Assembly (NCBI GenBank): GCA_023390395.1
Contig: JAEWCY010000112.1
Span: 1 to 15,145 of the forward strand
Direction of reading: 5' to 3'
Source of the DNA: Pseudomonadota bacterium
GTDB taxonomy: Bacteria > Desulfobacterota > Desulfovibrionia > Desulfovibrionales > Desulfovibrionaceae
DNA: 15,145 nt
Shown: one piece after another, positions 1-5,933 of the stretch
Position numbering within the stretch: the stretch's first letter is position 1
How the letters are laid out: each line of letters begins with the position of its first letter
Program-made: the position numbers and the translations under genes
The notes under the pieces: generated by a model
Databases searched by the model: none
What the model was told of the DNA's origin: nothing
Seen by the model: only the letters and a program-made list of their open reading frames with translations

Positions 1-1
1 G

Positions 2-769
2 TCGCGGCCGGCCCTGCCGCCGCTGCCGCCGGGACGGGCCAGGGTGCAGGACCTCGTCGTGCCCCTGACCCTGCCCGAGGGAGGCGGCCCGGACCTGGAG
101 GCGGCGCGATGCCGCAGCCTGCACGACGTGGTGCGCTTCGCCCGCGAAGCCGCCATGCAGGCCCTGCTCGAAGCCGGCGACGCCCTCCCCGCCTCCGTCG
201 CCGGGCGCGAACTGCGCGGCGACGGTGCCGTGGCCTGCCTGGTGGCGGACCTCGGCGGCGCGCTGCGGGAGGGCGACGACGCAGGGCCAACGACCCTCGC
301 GGACGTGGCCTCCGTCCCCCTGGCCGCCCTGTGGCGCGGCCTTGCCGCGCCGGCCGGGGAAGCCGATGCCGCCGGCCGGCTTCGCCCCCAGCCCGTGCTG
401 GCCACGCGCGACTACGTCAACGCCCGGTTCGACCAGGAGCCCCACCGGGCCACCGTCGACGCCGTATGCGGCCCCCGTTCCCGGGGCAACTACGCCCGGC
501 TGCGCTTCGCCTGCGGCGGCCCGAAACCGGTTCCACGGGAGCGGCTGGCCGGGTTCCTGACGGAAGTCCTGCGGGGCGCGGGATTCGCCGTCTCCCGGCG
601 GGGCGACCTGGTCGACGCCGTGCTGACCGACGCCGCCGAGGAGGCCACGGCCGAAGCCCTGACGCTCGTCGGCAGGCTCCTGCGCTTCGCCGGCCGGGCC
701 GAGGCGGCCCTGCCCGACGACGACGCCCCCGGCCGGGCGGCCCGGGCGTTCGCGGACGGGACGGCTTGA
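2..769 (+). CDS. PEP/pyruvate-binding (PEP-synthase-like) protein, C-terminal part
   Basis: The frame is open from the window edge, so the 5' part of the gene lies outside; the GTG at 44 is probably internal. From memory of the family, the visible part matches the C-terminal region of long PEP-synthase-like proteins common in Desulfovibrio: a CRSLHDVVRF block soon after the start, then DLGG, then a PLAALWRG block, then TRDYVNARF, NYARLRF and a GDLVDA block before a final helix (LVGRLLRF). This region follows the PEP/pyruvate-binding and swivelling domains in full-length relatives; no catalytic residues are visible here. Full-length homologues presumably interconvert pyruvate and PEP or use PEP as phosphodonor, but the substrate of this one cannot be judged. 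It ends 32 nt before the next small gene. Family assignment is fairly secure, exact function is not. Confidence 0.7.
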   Translation, partial: SRPALPPLPPGRARVQDLVVPLTLPEGGGPDLEAARCRSLHDVVRFAREAAMQALLEAGDALPASVAGRELRGDGAVACLVADLGGALREGDDAGPTTLADVASVPLAALWRGLAAPAGEADAAGRLRPQPVLATRDYVNARFDQEPHRATVDAVCGPRSRGNYARLRFACGGPKPVPRERLAGFLTEVLRGAGFAVSRRGDLVDAVLTDAAEEATAEALTLVGRLLRFAGRAEAALPDDDAPGRAARAFADGTA

Positions 770-801
770 CGCCTCTCGCCGCAACCGGTTAGAAATGTTT
801 C

Positions 802-1008
802 ATGAGAAGCGAACACCTTGCCGACCCCTGGCTGTACCTGGACATGTCCCCCGCGGAATACGAGCGTACGGCCCCATGGAATCTCTATTCCATGACGCGC
901 CTCAGTCTCGAGACCATGCTGCGCTACACCACGGACGAATGCAGGAAAAACGTCGCCGCGAACATCCGTGAAAAACGGGCCGCCGGCGGTTGCGCGCAAG
1001 CCGTCTAG
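802..1008 (+). CDS. Small hypothetical protein, 68 aa
   Basis: I do not recognise this protein. It starts at ATG 802, 32 nt after the PEP-synthase-like stop on the same strand, so it could be a short downstream member of that transcription unit. The ribosome-binding site is weak (the upstream gttagaaatg has no clear GGAGG). The N-terminal half is rich in aromatic residues (DPWLYLD, SPAEYERTAPWNLYSM), followed by a basic, probably helical tail (CRKNVAANIREKR). There is no signal peptide or membrane segment, so it is probably cytoplasmic. Base composition is less GC-rich than its neighbours. It could be a real small protein or a chance frame; the non-random amino-acid make-up favours a real gene. 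Confidence 0.5.
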   Translation: MRSEHLADPWLYLDMSPAEYERTAPWNLYSMTRLSLETMLRYTTDECRKNVAANIREKRAAGGCAQAV

Positions 1009-1051
1009 ACCGGTTCGGTCCCTGACGTCCTGGTTTGCCCTTGCCCTCTCG

Positions 1052-1064
1052 TCGATATTATCGA
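1052..1064. repeat. Short perfect inverted repeat
   Basis: TCGATATTATCGA is a perfect 6+1+6 palindrome in the gap after the small hypothetical gene, directly before the GC-rich hairpin region. It could be a protein-binding site or part of a larger RNA fold; nothing else indicates its role. Confidence 0.3.
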
Positions 1065-1066
1065 TT

Positions 1067-1133
1067 GCCGGGGGCTTTATTTTGTTTTCCTAAAAATAAA
1101 AAGCCCCCGCCGTATGGAACCGGCAGGGGCTTT
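1067..1133 (-). terminator. Overlapping hairpins, probable bidirectional terminator
   Basis: Three arms can pair two ways. The arm at 1067-1083 (GCCGGGGGCTTTATTTT) can pair with 1092-1111 (ends AAAAAGCCCCCGCC). The same middle arm (1100-1112) can instead pair with 1120-1133 (CCGGCAGGGGCTTT, one mismatch). Read on the - strand, the second hairpin is followed by CTTTTTATTTTT, a strong U-tract, which suits termination of the hypothetical gene upstream on that strand. On the + strand it is followed only by CTTTC, so termination of the + genes would be weaker. The mutually exclusive pairing is visible; its function is inferred. Confidence 0.6.
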
Positions 1134-1170
1134 CTTGCCTCCGTCGCTGGTGGTCGTGTCCGGCTTTCGG

Positions 1171-1278
1171 TCACGCCGCGCACGAGCGCATCATTGCCGC
1201 CAGTCTTTGCTGCATCGCCGCACCAATGAACGCTTTCCGGCGTTGCGTCGCGTCGCCGAAGATATTCTCCCGATTCAA
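1171..1278 (-). CDS. Possible 35-aa ORF overlapping the upstream stop
   Basis: On the - strand a TTG at 1278 overlaps the TGA stop of the 97-codon gene as TTGA, a typical coupled arrangement. The frame runs 35 codons, reads NRENIFGDATQRRKAF then IGAAMQQRLAAMMRSCAA, and ends at 1171, some 40 nt before the terminator hairpin. It would fill most of an otherwise long untranslated tail, and its basic, helix-forming composition is protein-like. Alternatives are a chance frame, or a lost C-terminal extension of the upstream gene separated by a frameshift. No independent ribosome-binding site is visible. Confidence 0.3.
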   Translation of the reverse strand: MNRENIFGDATQRRKAFIGAAMQQRLAAMMRSCAA

Positions 1279-1568
1279 GCTTCCGGCACGGTCACCGCAT
1301 CGAGCCAGCGCTGCGCGTCCAGGTCGAAGCGGTACGGGGCGCGCAAAAGCTCAAAAAAATCGTCCAACGACTCGGCGTTGGTGAAGCACAGGGCCACGTC
1401 GCTTTCGCCGCGTCGCAACACGTACGCTCCGCCCCTGTCCGTGGCGATGTAGCCTCCCCGCTCCTCGCCGGCGTGCAGGAGCGCCTGTTCGATGTCGTGG
1501 GCCTCATCGGCGTGCAGCGGTCCGCATTTTTCGAGCCACGCTTCAAAATCCGTCGTGAATTCCGGCAT
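1275..1568 (-). CDS. Hypothetical acidic protein, 97 aa
   Basis: I do not recognise a family. I chose ATG 1568 because GGGAGG lies 4 nt upstream and because a sigma70-type promoter at 1626-1654 leaves a leader of about 50 nt. A start at ATG 1619 would be nearly leaderless. The protein is short, acidic and soluble-looking: MPEFTTDFEAWLEK, then HADEAHDIEQALL, a central strand-rich stretch (GGYIATDRGGAYVLRRG, then DVALCFTN) and a C-terminal DDFFELLRAPYRFDLDAQRW. There is no signal peptide or membrane segment. It sits behind the terminator of the dehydratase/transporter operon and has its own promoter, so it is probably regulated separately. A 10-bp palindrome in its promoter suggests a repressor site. 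Confidence 0.6.
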   Translation of the reverse strand: MPEFTTDFEAWLEKCGPLHADEAHDIEQALLHAGEERGGYIATDRGGAYVLRRGESDVALCFTNAESLDDFFELLRAPYRFDLDAQRWLDAVTVPEA

Positions 1569-1625
1569 AAGCCCTCCCGCGTCGCGCAAGGCCAAGGTGG
1601 ATGCGCCCTCCCGAAACATAGCTGT

Positions 1626-1654
1626 ATCATTTCCTGCATATATGCTTTTGTCAA
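1626..1654 (-). promoter_or_regulatory. sigma70-type promoter with palindromic spacer
   Basis: On the - strand a perfect -35 box TTGACA (1654-1649) is followed after 17 nt by AATGAT (1631-1626), four of six matches to the -10 consensus. The spacer holds the perfect palindrome GCATATATGC (1645-1636), well placed for a repressor. The predicted transcript begins near 1619 and leads into the 97-codon gene. The region is AT-rich compared with its surroundings. Confidence 0.65.
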
Positions 1655-1666
1655 CATAAACGAGAA

Positions 1667-1694
1667 CGCCCCACCCGGGAAGCCGGGTGGGGCG
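1667..1694 (-). terminator. Rho-independent-type terminator of the catabolic operon
   Basis: A perfect 12-bp stem (CGCCCCACCCGG with CCGGGTGGGGCG) closes a 4-nt loop. It lies 14 nt past the stop of the alpha/beta hydrolase on the - strand, and the following bases on that strand (TTCTCGTTTATG) are T-rich but not a clean U-run. It marks the end of the operon and is followed at once by the promoter of the next gene. Confidence 0.75.
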
Positions 1695-1708
1695 CACAAG
1701 GGAGGGGA

Positions 1709-2656
1709 TCAGGGGCGGGACGCCGGCGCGGCGAAAAACGCGAGCAGTTCGCCGAGCAGGTCGCCTGGGCACTCGTCCTGGGGCGTGTGGCCGCAGTCAA
1801 GCGCCCGGCCGCGCACGTCCAGGGCTTTTTCCCGCCAGGTCTCGAGCACGTCGTAGAGCGCCCCGACCGTGCCCCGGCCCCCCCAGAGGGCCAGCAGCGG
1901 AGCCGCGATCCGCTTGTCGCCGTCGGCCGCGTCGTGGGCCAGGTCGATGCCCGCTGCGGCCCGGTAGTCCTCGCAGATGGCGTGGCGGGTCATGGGATCG
2001 CGGTAGCAGCGCAGGTACTCGGCCAGGACCTCGGGCTCGGTGGCGTCCGCAATCTTGTTCTGCCCGGCGATGTGCCGGCGCAGGAAGAACTCCGGGTCGG
2101 CGTCGATGAGGCGCTCGGGCAGCGGATAGGGCTGGATGAGGAAGAACCACCAGAAGTAGCGCGTGGCGAAGGCCTTATCGGTGCGGTCGTACATGGTCGA
2201 CGTGGGGGCGATGTCGAGCAGCGCCAGCCGGGAGACGGCCTCGGGGTGGTCCAGGGCCATGCGGTGGACCACCCGCGCGCCCCGGTCGTGGCCGACGACG
2301 GAGAACTGGTCGTGGCCCAGGGCCCGCATCAGCTCCACCTGGTCGGCGGCCATGGCCCGCTTGGAATAGTTGGCGTGGTCCGCGCCGCCCTCGGGCTTGC
2401 CGCTGTCGCCGTAGCCGCGCAGGTCGGCCGCGACCACGCTGAACCGCTCGGCCAGGGCCGGCGCGATCTTGCGCCAGGTCACGTGGGTCTGGGGATGGCC
2501 GTGCAGAAGAAGCAGCGGCGGTCCGTCGCCGGCCGCGGCGAAGCGCAGCCCGATGCCCTCGGAAGTTTCGAAATCGTGGAGCGCAAACCCGCGCAGAAAG
2601 GGCGACGGCCCGATTTCCCGGATGCGCCGGCCGGGGCCGGCAGTCGCTTGGCTCAT
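1709..2656 (-). CDS. Alpha/beta hydrolase, fluoroacetate-dehalogenase-like
   Basis: A 315-aa alpha/beta hydrolase started at ATG 2656, with GGAGG 7 nt upstream. It resembles fluoroacetate/haloacetate dehalogenases (FAcD), which displace halide from 2-haloacids with an Asp nucleophile. Visible landmarks: oxyanion-side HGHPQTH (52-58), nucleophile elbow GHDRGAR (122-128) with Asp124, the carboxylate-clamp arginines 125 and 128, Asp148 (LLDIAPT), Tyr231 (CEDYR) and catalytic His290 (CGH). In FAcD a His-Trp-Tyr set forms the halide pocket; here the aligned His is Trp169 (FWWFF), while Trp170 and Tyr231 remain. The fold and carboxylate recognition therefore look intact, but fluoride handling may differ. 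It could act on chloro- or bromo-acids, an epoxide or an ester. It is the last gene of the operon, separated from mdh by an 80-nt gap with a strong hairpin. Confidence 0.85.
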   Translation of the reverse strand: MSQATAGPGRRIREIGPSPFLRGFALHDFETSEGIGLRFAAAGDGPPLLLLHGHPQTHVTWRKIAPALAERFSVVAADLRGYGDSGKPEGGADHANYSKRAMAADQVELMRALGHDQFSVVGHDRGARVVHRMALDHPEAVSRLALLDIAPTSTMYDRTDKAFATRYFWWFFLIQPYPLPERLIDADPEFFLRRHIAGQNKIADATEPEVLAEYLRCYRDPMTRHAICEDYRAAAGIDLAHDAADGDKRIAAPLLALWGGRGTVGALYDVLETWREKALDVRGRALDCGHTPQDECPGDLLGELLAFFAAPASRP

Positions 2657-2683
2657 GCTTTTCCTCCGGAGGTCCGCGGTGCC

Positions 2684-2717
2684 GGCGCGACGCCCGCCAG
2701 GGGCCGGGCGTCGCGCC
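2684..2717. repeat. Intercistronic 13-bp perfect hairpin
   Basis: GGCGCGACGCCCG (2684-2696) and its exact complement (2705-2717) close an 8-nt loop in the gap between mdh and the hydrolase. On the + strand it is followed by TTTT like a terminator, but no gene runs into it on that strand. On the operon strand no U-tract follows. A role in mRNA stability or in dampening hydrolase expression is the more likely reading. Confidence 0.6.
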
Positions 2718-2736
2718 TTTTCCCGGCTTGGCCGGT

Positions 2737-3672
2737 TCAGCCGTTCGTTTCGCCGATGACGGCGAGCTGTTTTTTGATCTTGGCCGCGCTGGCCACCAGG
2801 GCGCTTTTCTCCTCGTCCGTCAAGGCGACCTCGATCACGTCCTCCACGCCGCTGGCCCCGAGTTTGACCGGGACGCCGACGAACGTCTCGTGAATGCCGT
2901 ACTGGCCGGTCAGGAAGGCGGCGCAGGGCAGGATCTTCTTCTTGTTCATGACCACGGCCGAGACCATCTGGATGACGGCCGAGGCCGGGGCGTAGAAGGC
3001 GCTGGTCTGCATGAGCCGGATGATCTCGGCCCCGCCGTCGCGGGTGCGGCCGATGAGCGCGTCCAGGCGCTCCTTGGGCAAAAGCTCGGAAACGGGAATG
3101 CCGGCCACGGTGGAATAGCGCGGCACGGGCACCATGTCCTCGCCGTGCTCGCCGAGCACCATGGCCTGGACGTTCTCCACCGAGACACCGAGCTCCTTGG
3201 ACAGGAAGTACTGGAAGCGGCAGGTGTCGAGCACGCCGGCCATGCCGACCACGCGGCTCCTGGGCAACTGGCCGGCGCGCATGGCCACGTGGCACATGAC
3301 GTTGAGCGGGTTGCTCACGATGATGTAGAAGGCGTAGGGGCTGTAGCGCGCCGCCTGGGAAACGCATTCGCCGACGATGGCCGCGTTGATTTTGAGCAGG
3401 TCGTCGCGGGTCATGCCTTCCTTGCGGGTGGCCCCGGCCGTGATGATGACGATTTCCGAGTCGCGCGTCTGCTCCAGGTCGTCGCCGGACACGCACACCG
3501 GCTCCAGAAGGTCGATGGGGCTCGCCTCCAAAAGATCCAGGGCGATGCCGGCCGCCTTGCCCGGGGCCTTGTCCACCAGCACGACGTTCTTGCAGAACTT
3601 GCGCTCGACCAGCCGCCTGACGACCGCGCCGCCGACGTTGCCCGCGCCGAATACCGTGATCTTGCCGTTCAT
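2737..3672 (-). CDS. mdh: NAD-dependent malate dehydrogenase, LDH-like type
   Basis: A 311-aa member of the lactate/malate dehydrogenase family, of normal length, starting at ATG 3672 with GAGAAGG upstream. It oxidises L-malate to oxaloacetate in the cytoplasm. Visible features: dinucleotide motif GAGNVG (9-14), Asp34 after the second strand favouring NAD over NADP, substrate-loop arginines 83 and 89 (ATRKEGMTRDD), NPLN at 121-124, the Asp149/Arg152 pair (LDTCR) and catalytic His176 in GEHGEDMVP. Arg83 replaces the Gln typical of lactate dehydrogenases, which indicates a dicarboxylate substrate. It lies 59 nt downstream of the anion transporter and belongs to the same operon. A related 2-hydroxy-dicarboxylate is possible as the true substrate in this context. 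Confidence 0.93.
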   Translation of the reverse strand: MNGKITVFGAGNVGGAVVRRLVERKFCKNVVLVDKAPGKAAGIALDLLEASPIDLLEPVCVSGDDLEQTRDSEIVIITAGATRKEGMTRDDLLKINAAIVGECVSQAARYSPYAFYIIVSNPLNVMCHVAMRAGQLPRSRVVGMAGVLDTCRFQYFLSKELGVSVENVQAMVLGEHGEDMVPVPRYSTVAGIPVSELLPKERLDALIGRTRDGGAEIIRLMQTSAFYAPASAVIQMVSAVVMNKKKILPCAAFLTGQYGIHETFVGVPVKLGASGVEDVIEVALTDEEKSALVASAAKIKKQLAVIGETNG

Positions 3673-3684
3673 GCGCCTTCTCGG

Positions 3685-3701
3685 ACCGGCCGACGGCCGG
3701 T
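3685..3701. repeat. Perfect dyad upstream of mdh
   Basis: ACCGGCC and GGCCGGT flank a 3-nt centre 12 nt before the mdh start, overlapping the region just upstream of its ribosome-binding site. It may fold in the mRNA and tune mdh translation, or may be incidental in this GC-rich gap. Confidence 0.4.
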
Positions 3702-3731
3702 TGTTCGTACGTTGCGGAAAAAGAAGGATTC

Positions 3732-5216
3732 CTAGCCGCCGATACCGATAAAGGCGATCCAGGGCACGCACACGAGCAGGAACGCGCCCAGGAACAGCAG
3801 CCCGAAGACCGCGCCGAGCAGCCAGAACTCGCCGGCCTTGACGTAGCCCGTGCCGTACCAGATGGGGCTCGGGCCCGTGCCGTAGGGGGTGATGATGCCC
3901 ATGATGCCGAAAGTCAGGCACAACAGAAGCGCCGTCTGCCCCTGGTCAAGGCCAGGGATGCCCTTGGCCGTGGTGAGGAACAGGGCCAGAAGCGCCGCGG
4001 CGTGGGCCGTGGAGCTGGCGAAGAAGTAGTGGGCGAAGAAGAAGAGCACGACGAGCCCGACGGCCACGGTCCCGGGGCCGAAGCCCTGGAGCAGGGAGGT
4101 CGAGAACCCGGCGAACCACTTGAGGAAGCCCACGTTGGCCAGGCCGCCGGCCAGGGCCACCAGGGTGCCGAACCAGGCGAGCACGTTCCAGGCCTGCTTG
4201 TTGCCGATGATGTCGTTCCAGGTGACCACGCCGGTCAGCACCATGGCCACCAGCACCAGAAGCGCCGCCGTGGTGGCGTTGACGCCGGGGTAGGCGACGC
4301 CGAAGCCGGACTGCAGCATGTCCGGCAGGGCCTTTTCGCCGAAGATCCACAGCACCAGGGCCAGCACGGCCAGCAGGGCCATGACGACCTCCTGCCGGCG
4401 CAGCGGCCCCATCTCGGCCAGCTGCGCCGCCGCCCAGCGGGGCGTCTCCTCGGAGCGCTTCATGGTCGGCGGGTACAGGACGTAGGTGAGAAGCGGCACG
4501 GCCAGAAGCAGCGGCACGCCCACGGGCGCGAAGGCCTTGAACCATTGCAGCCATTCCACGCCGAAGCCGTTTTGCCTCATGATGCTCACGGCCAGCACGT
4601 TGGTGGCCAGGCCGGTCATGAACAGCGAACTGGTGACGCAGGTGCCGGCCAGGGCCACCCAGACCAGGTAGGCCCCGAGCTTTCGCGGCTCCTTGTCCGG
4701 CAGGGAGTCGTACATGACCGGGATGTTGCGCACGATGGGGAAGATGGTGCCGGCGCTGCGGGCGGTGTTGGAGGGCATGAACGGGGCCAGCACCGCGTCG
4801 GCGAAGACCACGGCGTAGCCCAGGCCCAGGCTGCTCTTGCCCAGGCGCTTGACCAGAAGCAGCGCGATGCGCTTGCCAAGGCCGGACTTCTCGTAGCCCA
4901 TGGCGAACATGAAGGCCGCGAAAATGAGCCAGACCGTGCTTTGGGAGAATCCCGACAGCCCCCAGTTGACGAGGTCGCCGTTGGTGACGGCCTTGTCCTT
5001 GACCGCCGGGCCGACGCCGAGCAGGCAGGCGGCCACGACGCCGATCACGCCGACCAGGGCCGCCGGCACGGGTTCGAGGATGAGCCCGGCCACCACCGCC
5101 AGGAACAGGGCGAAGTAGAGCCAGGCCTGGGGCGAGAGCCCGGCCGGCGTGGGAACGCAGTACACGGCCAGGCCGACCACAAACGGGGCGAGACTTCTGC
5201 CGAGGGTGGATCGCAT
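3732..5216 (-). CDS. DASS-family (CitT/TtdT-like) anion transporter
   Basis: A 494-aa polytopic membrane protein of the divalent-anion:Na+ symporter family (SLC13/CitT), starting at ATG 5216 with GGGAGGA 4 nt upstream. About 11-12 hydrophobic segments span the inner membrane. The first substrate motif SNTARSAG (149-156) is intact; the second repeat has SSTAHAA (401-407) in place of the usual SNT. ITPYGTGPSPIWYGTGY near 442-458 is the signature I recall for the CitT/TtdT/SodiT1 clade, which imports citrate, tartrate, malate or 2-oxoglutarate, often by exchange for succinate. It lies between the aconitase-family subunits and mdh, so it most likely imports the substrate of that pathway. Na+ symport versus exchange cannot be decided from sequence. 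Confidence 0.9.
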   Translation of the reverse strand: MRSTLGRSLAPFVVGLAVYCVPTPAGLSPQAWLYFALFLAVVAGLILEPVPAALVGVIGVVAACLLGVGPAVKDKAVTNGDLVNWGLSGFSQSTVWLIFAAFMFAMGYEKSGLGKRIALLLVKRLGKSSLGLGYAVVFADAVLAPFMPSNTARSAGTIFPIVRNIPVMYDSLPDKEPRKLGAYLVWVALAGTCVTSSLFMTGLATNVLAVSIMRQNGFGVEWLQWFKAFAPVGVPLLLAVPLLTYVLYPPTMKRSEETPRWAAAQLAEMGPLRRQEVVMALLAVLALVLWIFGEKALPDMLQSGFGVAYPGVNATTAALLVLVAMVLTGVVTWNDIIGNKQAWNVLAWFGTLVALAGGLANVGFLKWFAGFSTSLLQGFGPGTVAVGLVVLFFFAHYFFASSTAHAAALLALFLTTAKGIPGLDQGQTALLLCLTFGIMGIITPYGTGPSPIWYGTGYVKAGEFWLLGAVFGLLFLGAFLLVCVPWIAFIGIGG

Positions 5217-5248
5217 GCTTCCTCCCGGGGGTTGCGCGTGTCGCCTTC

Positions 5249-5272
5249 GTGTCGCGTCCCGGAAGCGGACGC
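5249..5272. repeat. Mini-dyad sharing the end sequence of the 111-bp element
   Basis: GTGTCGCGTCC (5249-5259) and GGACGC (5267-5272) form a small inverted repeat in the gap upstream of the transporter. GTGTCGCGTCC equals 11 of the 13 terminal bases of the 111-bp elements at 9261 and 14644. It may be a deletion remnant of such an element, or a chance hairpin. Confidence 0.35.
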
Positions 5273-5341
5273 TTTTGGGGGCGACGCACGGGACATCGCT
5301 ATTTCATTGAAACTGCCGACGGGCTCTACTTATCCCGGCCG

Positions 5342-5842
5342 CTACAAACCCAGGCTCTTGCGGATCATGGGCTTGATGCCGCCGTTTCGCAGGATGTTCA
5401 TGACGTATTCCGACAGGGGCTGGGCCGCGAGGACCGCGCCGGTGGTCTTGTTGGCGACCGTGCCCGCGGCGATGTCCACGGACACGACGTCCCCGCGCGC
5501 CACGGCCTCCTGCACGCCCGGGCAGACGATGGCCGGCAGGCCCAGGTTGATGGCGTTGCGGAAGAATATCCTGCCGAAAGACTCGGCCAGGACGGCCCCC
5601 ACGCCGGCGGCCTTGAGGGTGACCACGGCGTGCTCCCGGCTGGAGCCGCAGCCGAAGTTGGTGGCGGCGACCACGACGTCGCCCGGGGCGCACTGGGAGG
5701 CAAAGAGCGGATCGGCCCCTTCCATGGCGTGCCTGGCCACGTCCTCGGGATCGGTCAGGTCCAGAAAGCGGCCGGGATAGATCTGGTCGGTGTCGACGTT
5801 GGCCCCGTAGACGAAGGCCTTGCCGGTGATGGTCGTCTGCAT
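5342..5842 (-). CDS. Aconitase-family dehydratase, small subunit (LeuD/HacB-like)
   Basis: A 166-aa swivelling-domain subunit of the two-subunit aconitase superfamily. I chose ATG 5842, preceded by AGGAGGAG at 9-10 nt; upstream in-frame codons do not look like family sequence. It begins with the typical VYGANVDTDQIYPGRFL (11-27) and carries the active-site block NFGCGSSREHA (62-72), whose Ser and Arg act in catalysis in the family. The length fits the short archaeal/homoaconitase type rather than the roughly 200-aa enterobacterial LeuD. The specificity loop after GR reads FLDLTDPED, whereas I recall YL-type sequences in isopropylmalate and homoaconitate enzymes, so the substrate may differ. 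It pairs with the large subunit 91 nt upstream. Candidates are isopropylmalate, dimethylmalate, citraconate/citramalate, maleate or citrate. Confidence 0.9.
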   Translation of the reverse strand: MQTTITGKAFVYGANVDTDQIYPGRFLDLTDPEDVARHAMEGADPLFASQCAPGDVVVAATNFGCGSSREHAVVTLKAAGVGAVLAESFGRIFFRNAINLGLPAIVCPGVQEAVARGDVVSVDIAAGTVANKTTGAVLAAQPLSEYVMNILRNGGIKPMIRKSLGL

Positions 5843-5856
5843 GGCGATGCTCCTCC

Positions 5857-5866
5857 TGTCGCGTCC
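5857..5866. repeat. Solo copy of the 111-bp element end 10-mer
   Basis: TGTCGCGTCC here matches the conserved end of the two 111-bp elements and the mini-dyad at 5249. It sits 14 nt upstream of the small-subunit start, partly next to its ribosome-binding site. No second arm is evident nearby. Confidence 0.3.
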
Positions 5867-5871
5867 GGAAA

Positions 5872-5887
5872 GGGCGCGCACACGCCC
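5872..5887 (-). other. Short hairpin between the two dehydratase subunits
   Basis: On the - strand GGGCG and CGCCC enclose 6 nt and are followed by TTT. The stem is only 5 bp, so it is unlikely to be an efficient terminator; it could slightly attenuate or stabilise the message between the large and small subunit genes. Confidence 0.3.
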
Positions 5888-5933
5888 CTTCACGAACAAC
5901 TTCCTTGAATCGTTTCTTTTACGGGACGCCGGA

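Noticed and set aside
1275..1619. A longer 114-codon form of the hypothetical gene starting at ATG 1619
   Set aside because: The predicted transcription start falls almost on this ATG and no well-spaced ribosome-binding site precedes it; ATG 1568 has GGGAGG.
1709..3496. A 595-codon frame joining the hydrolase to sequence within mdh
   Set aside because: The upstream half is an out-of-frame reading of mdh with low-complexity arginine/glycine composition; the real start at 2656 has a clear GGAGG.
4002..5780. A 592-codon + strand frame antisense to the transporter and small subunit
   Set aside because: Its translation is histidine/glycine/glutamine-rich low-complexity sequence produced by the third-position bias of the real genes on the other strand.
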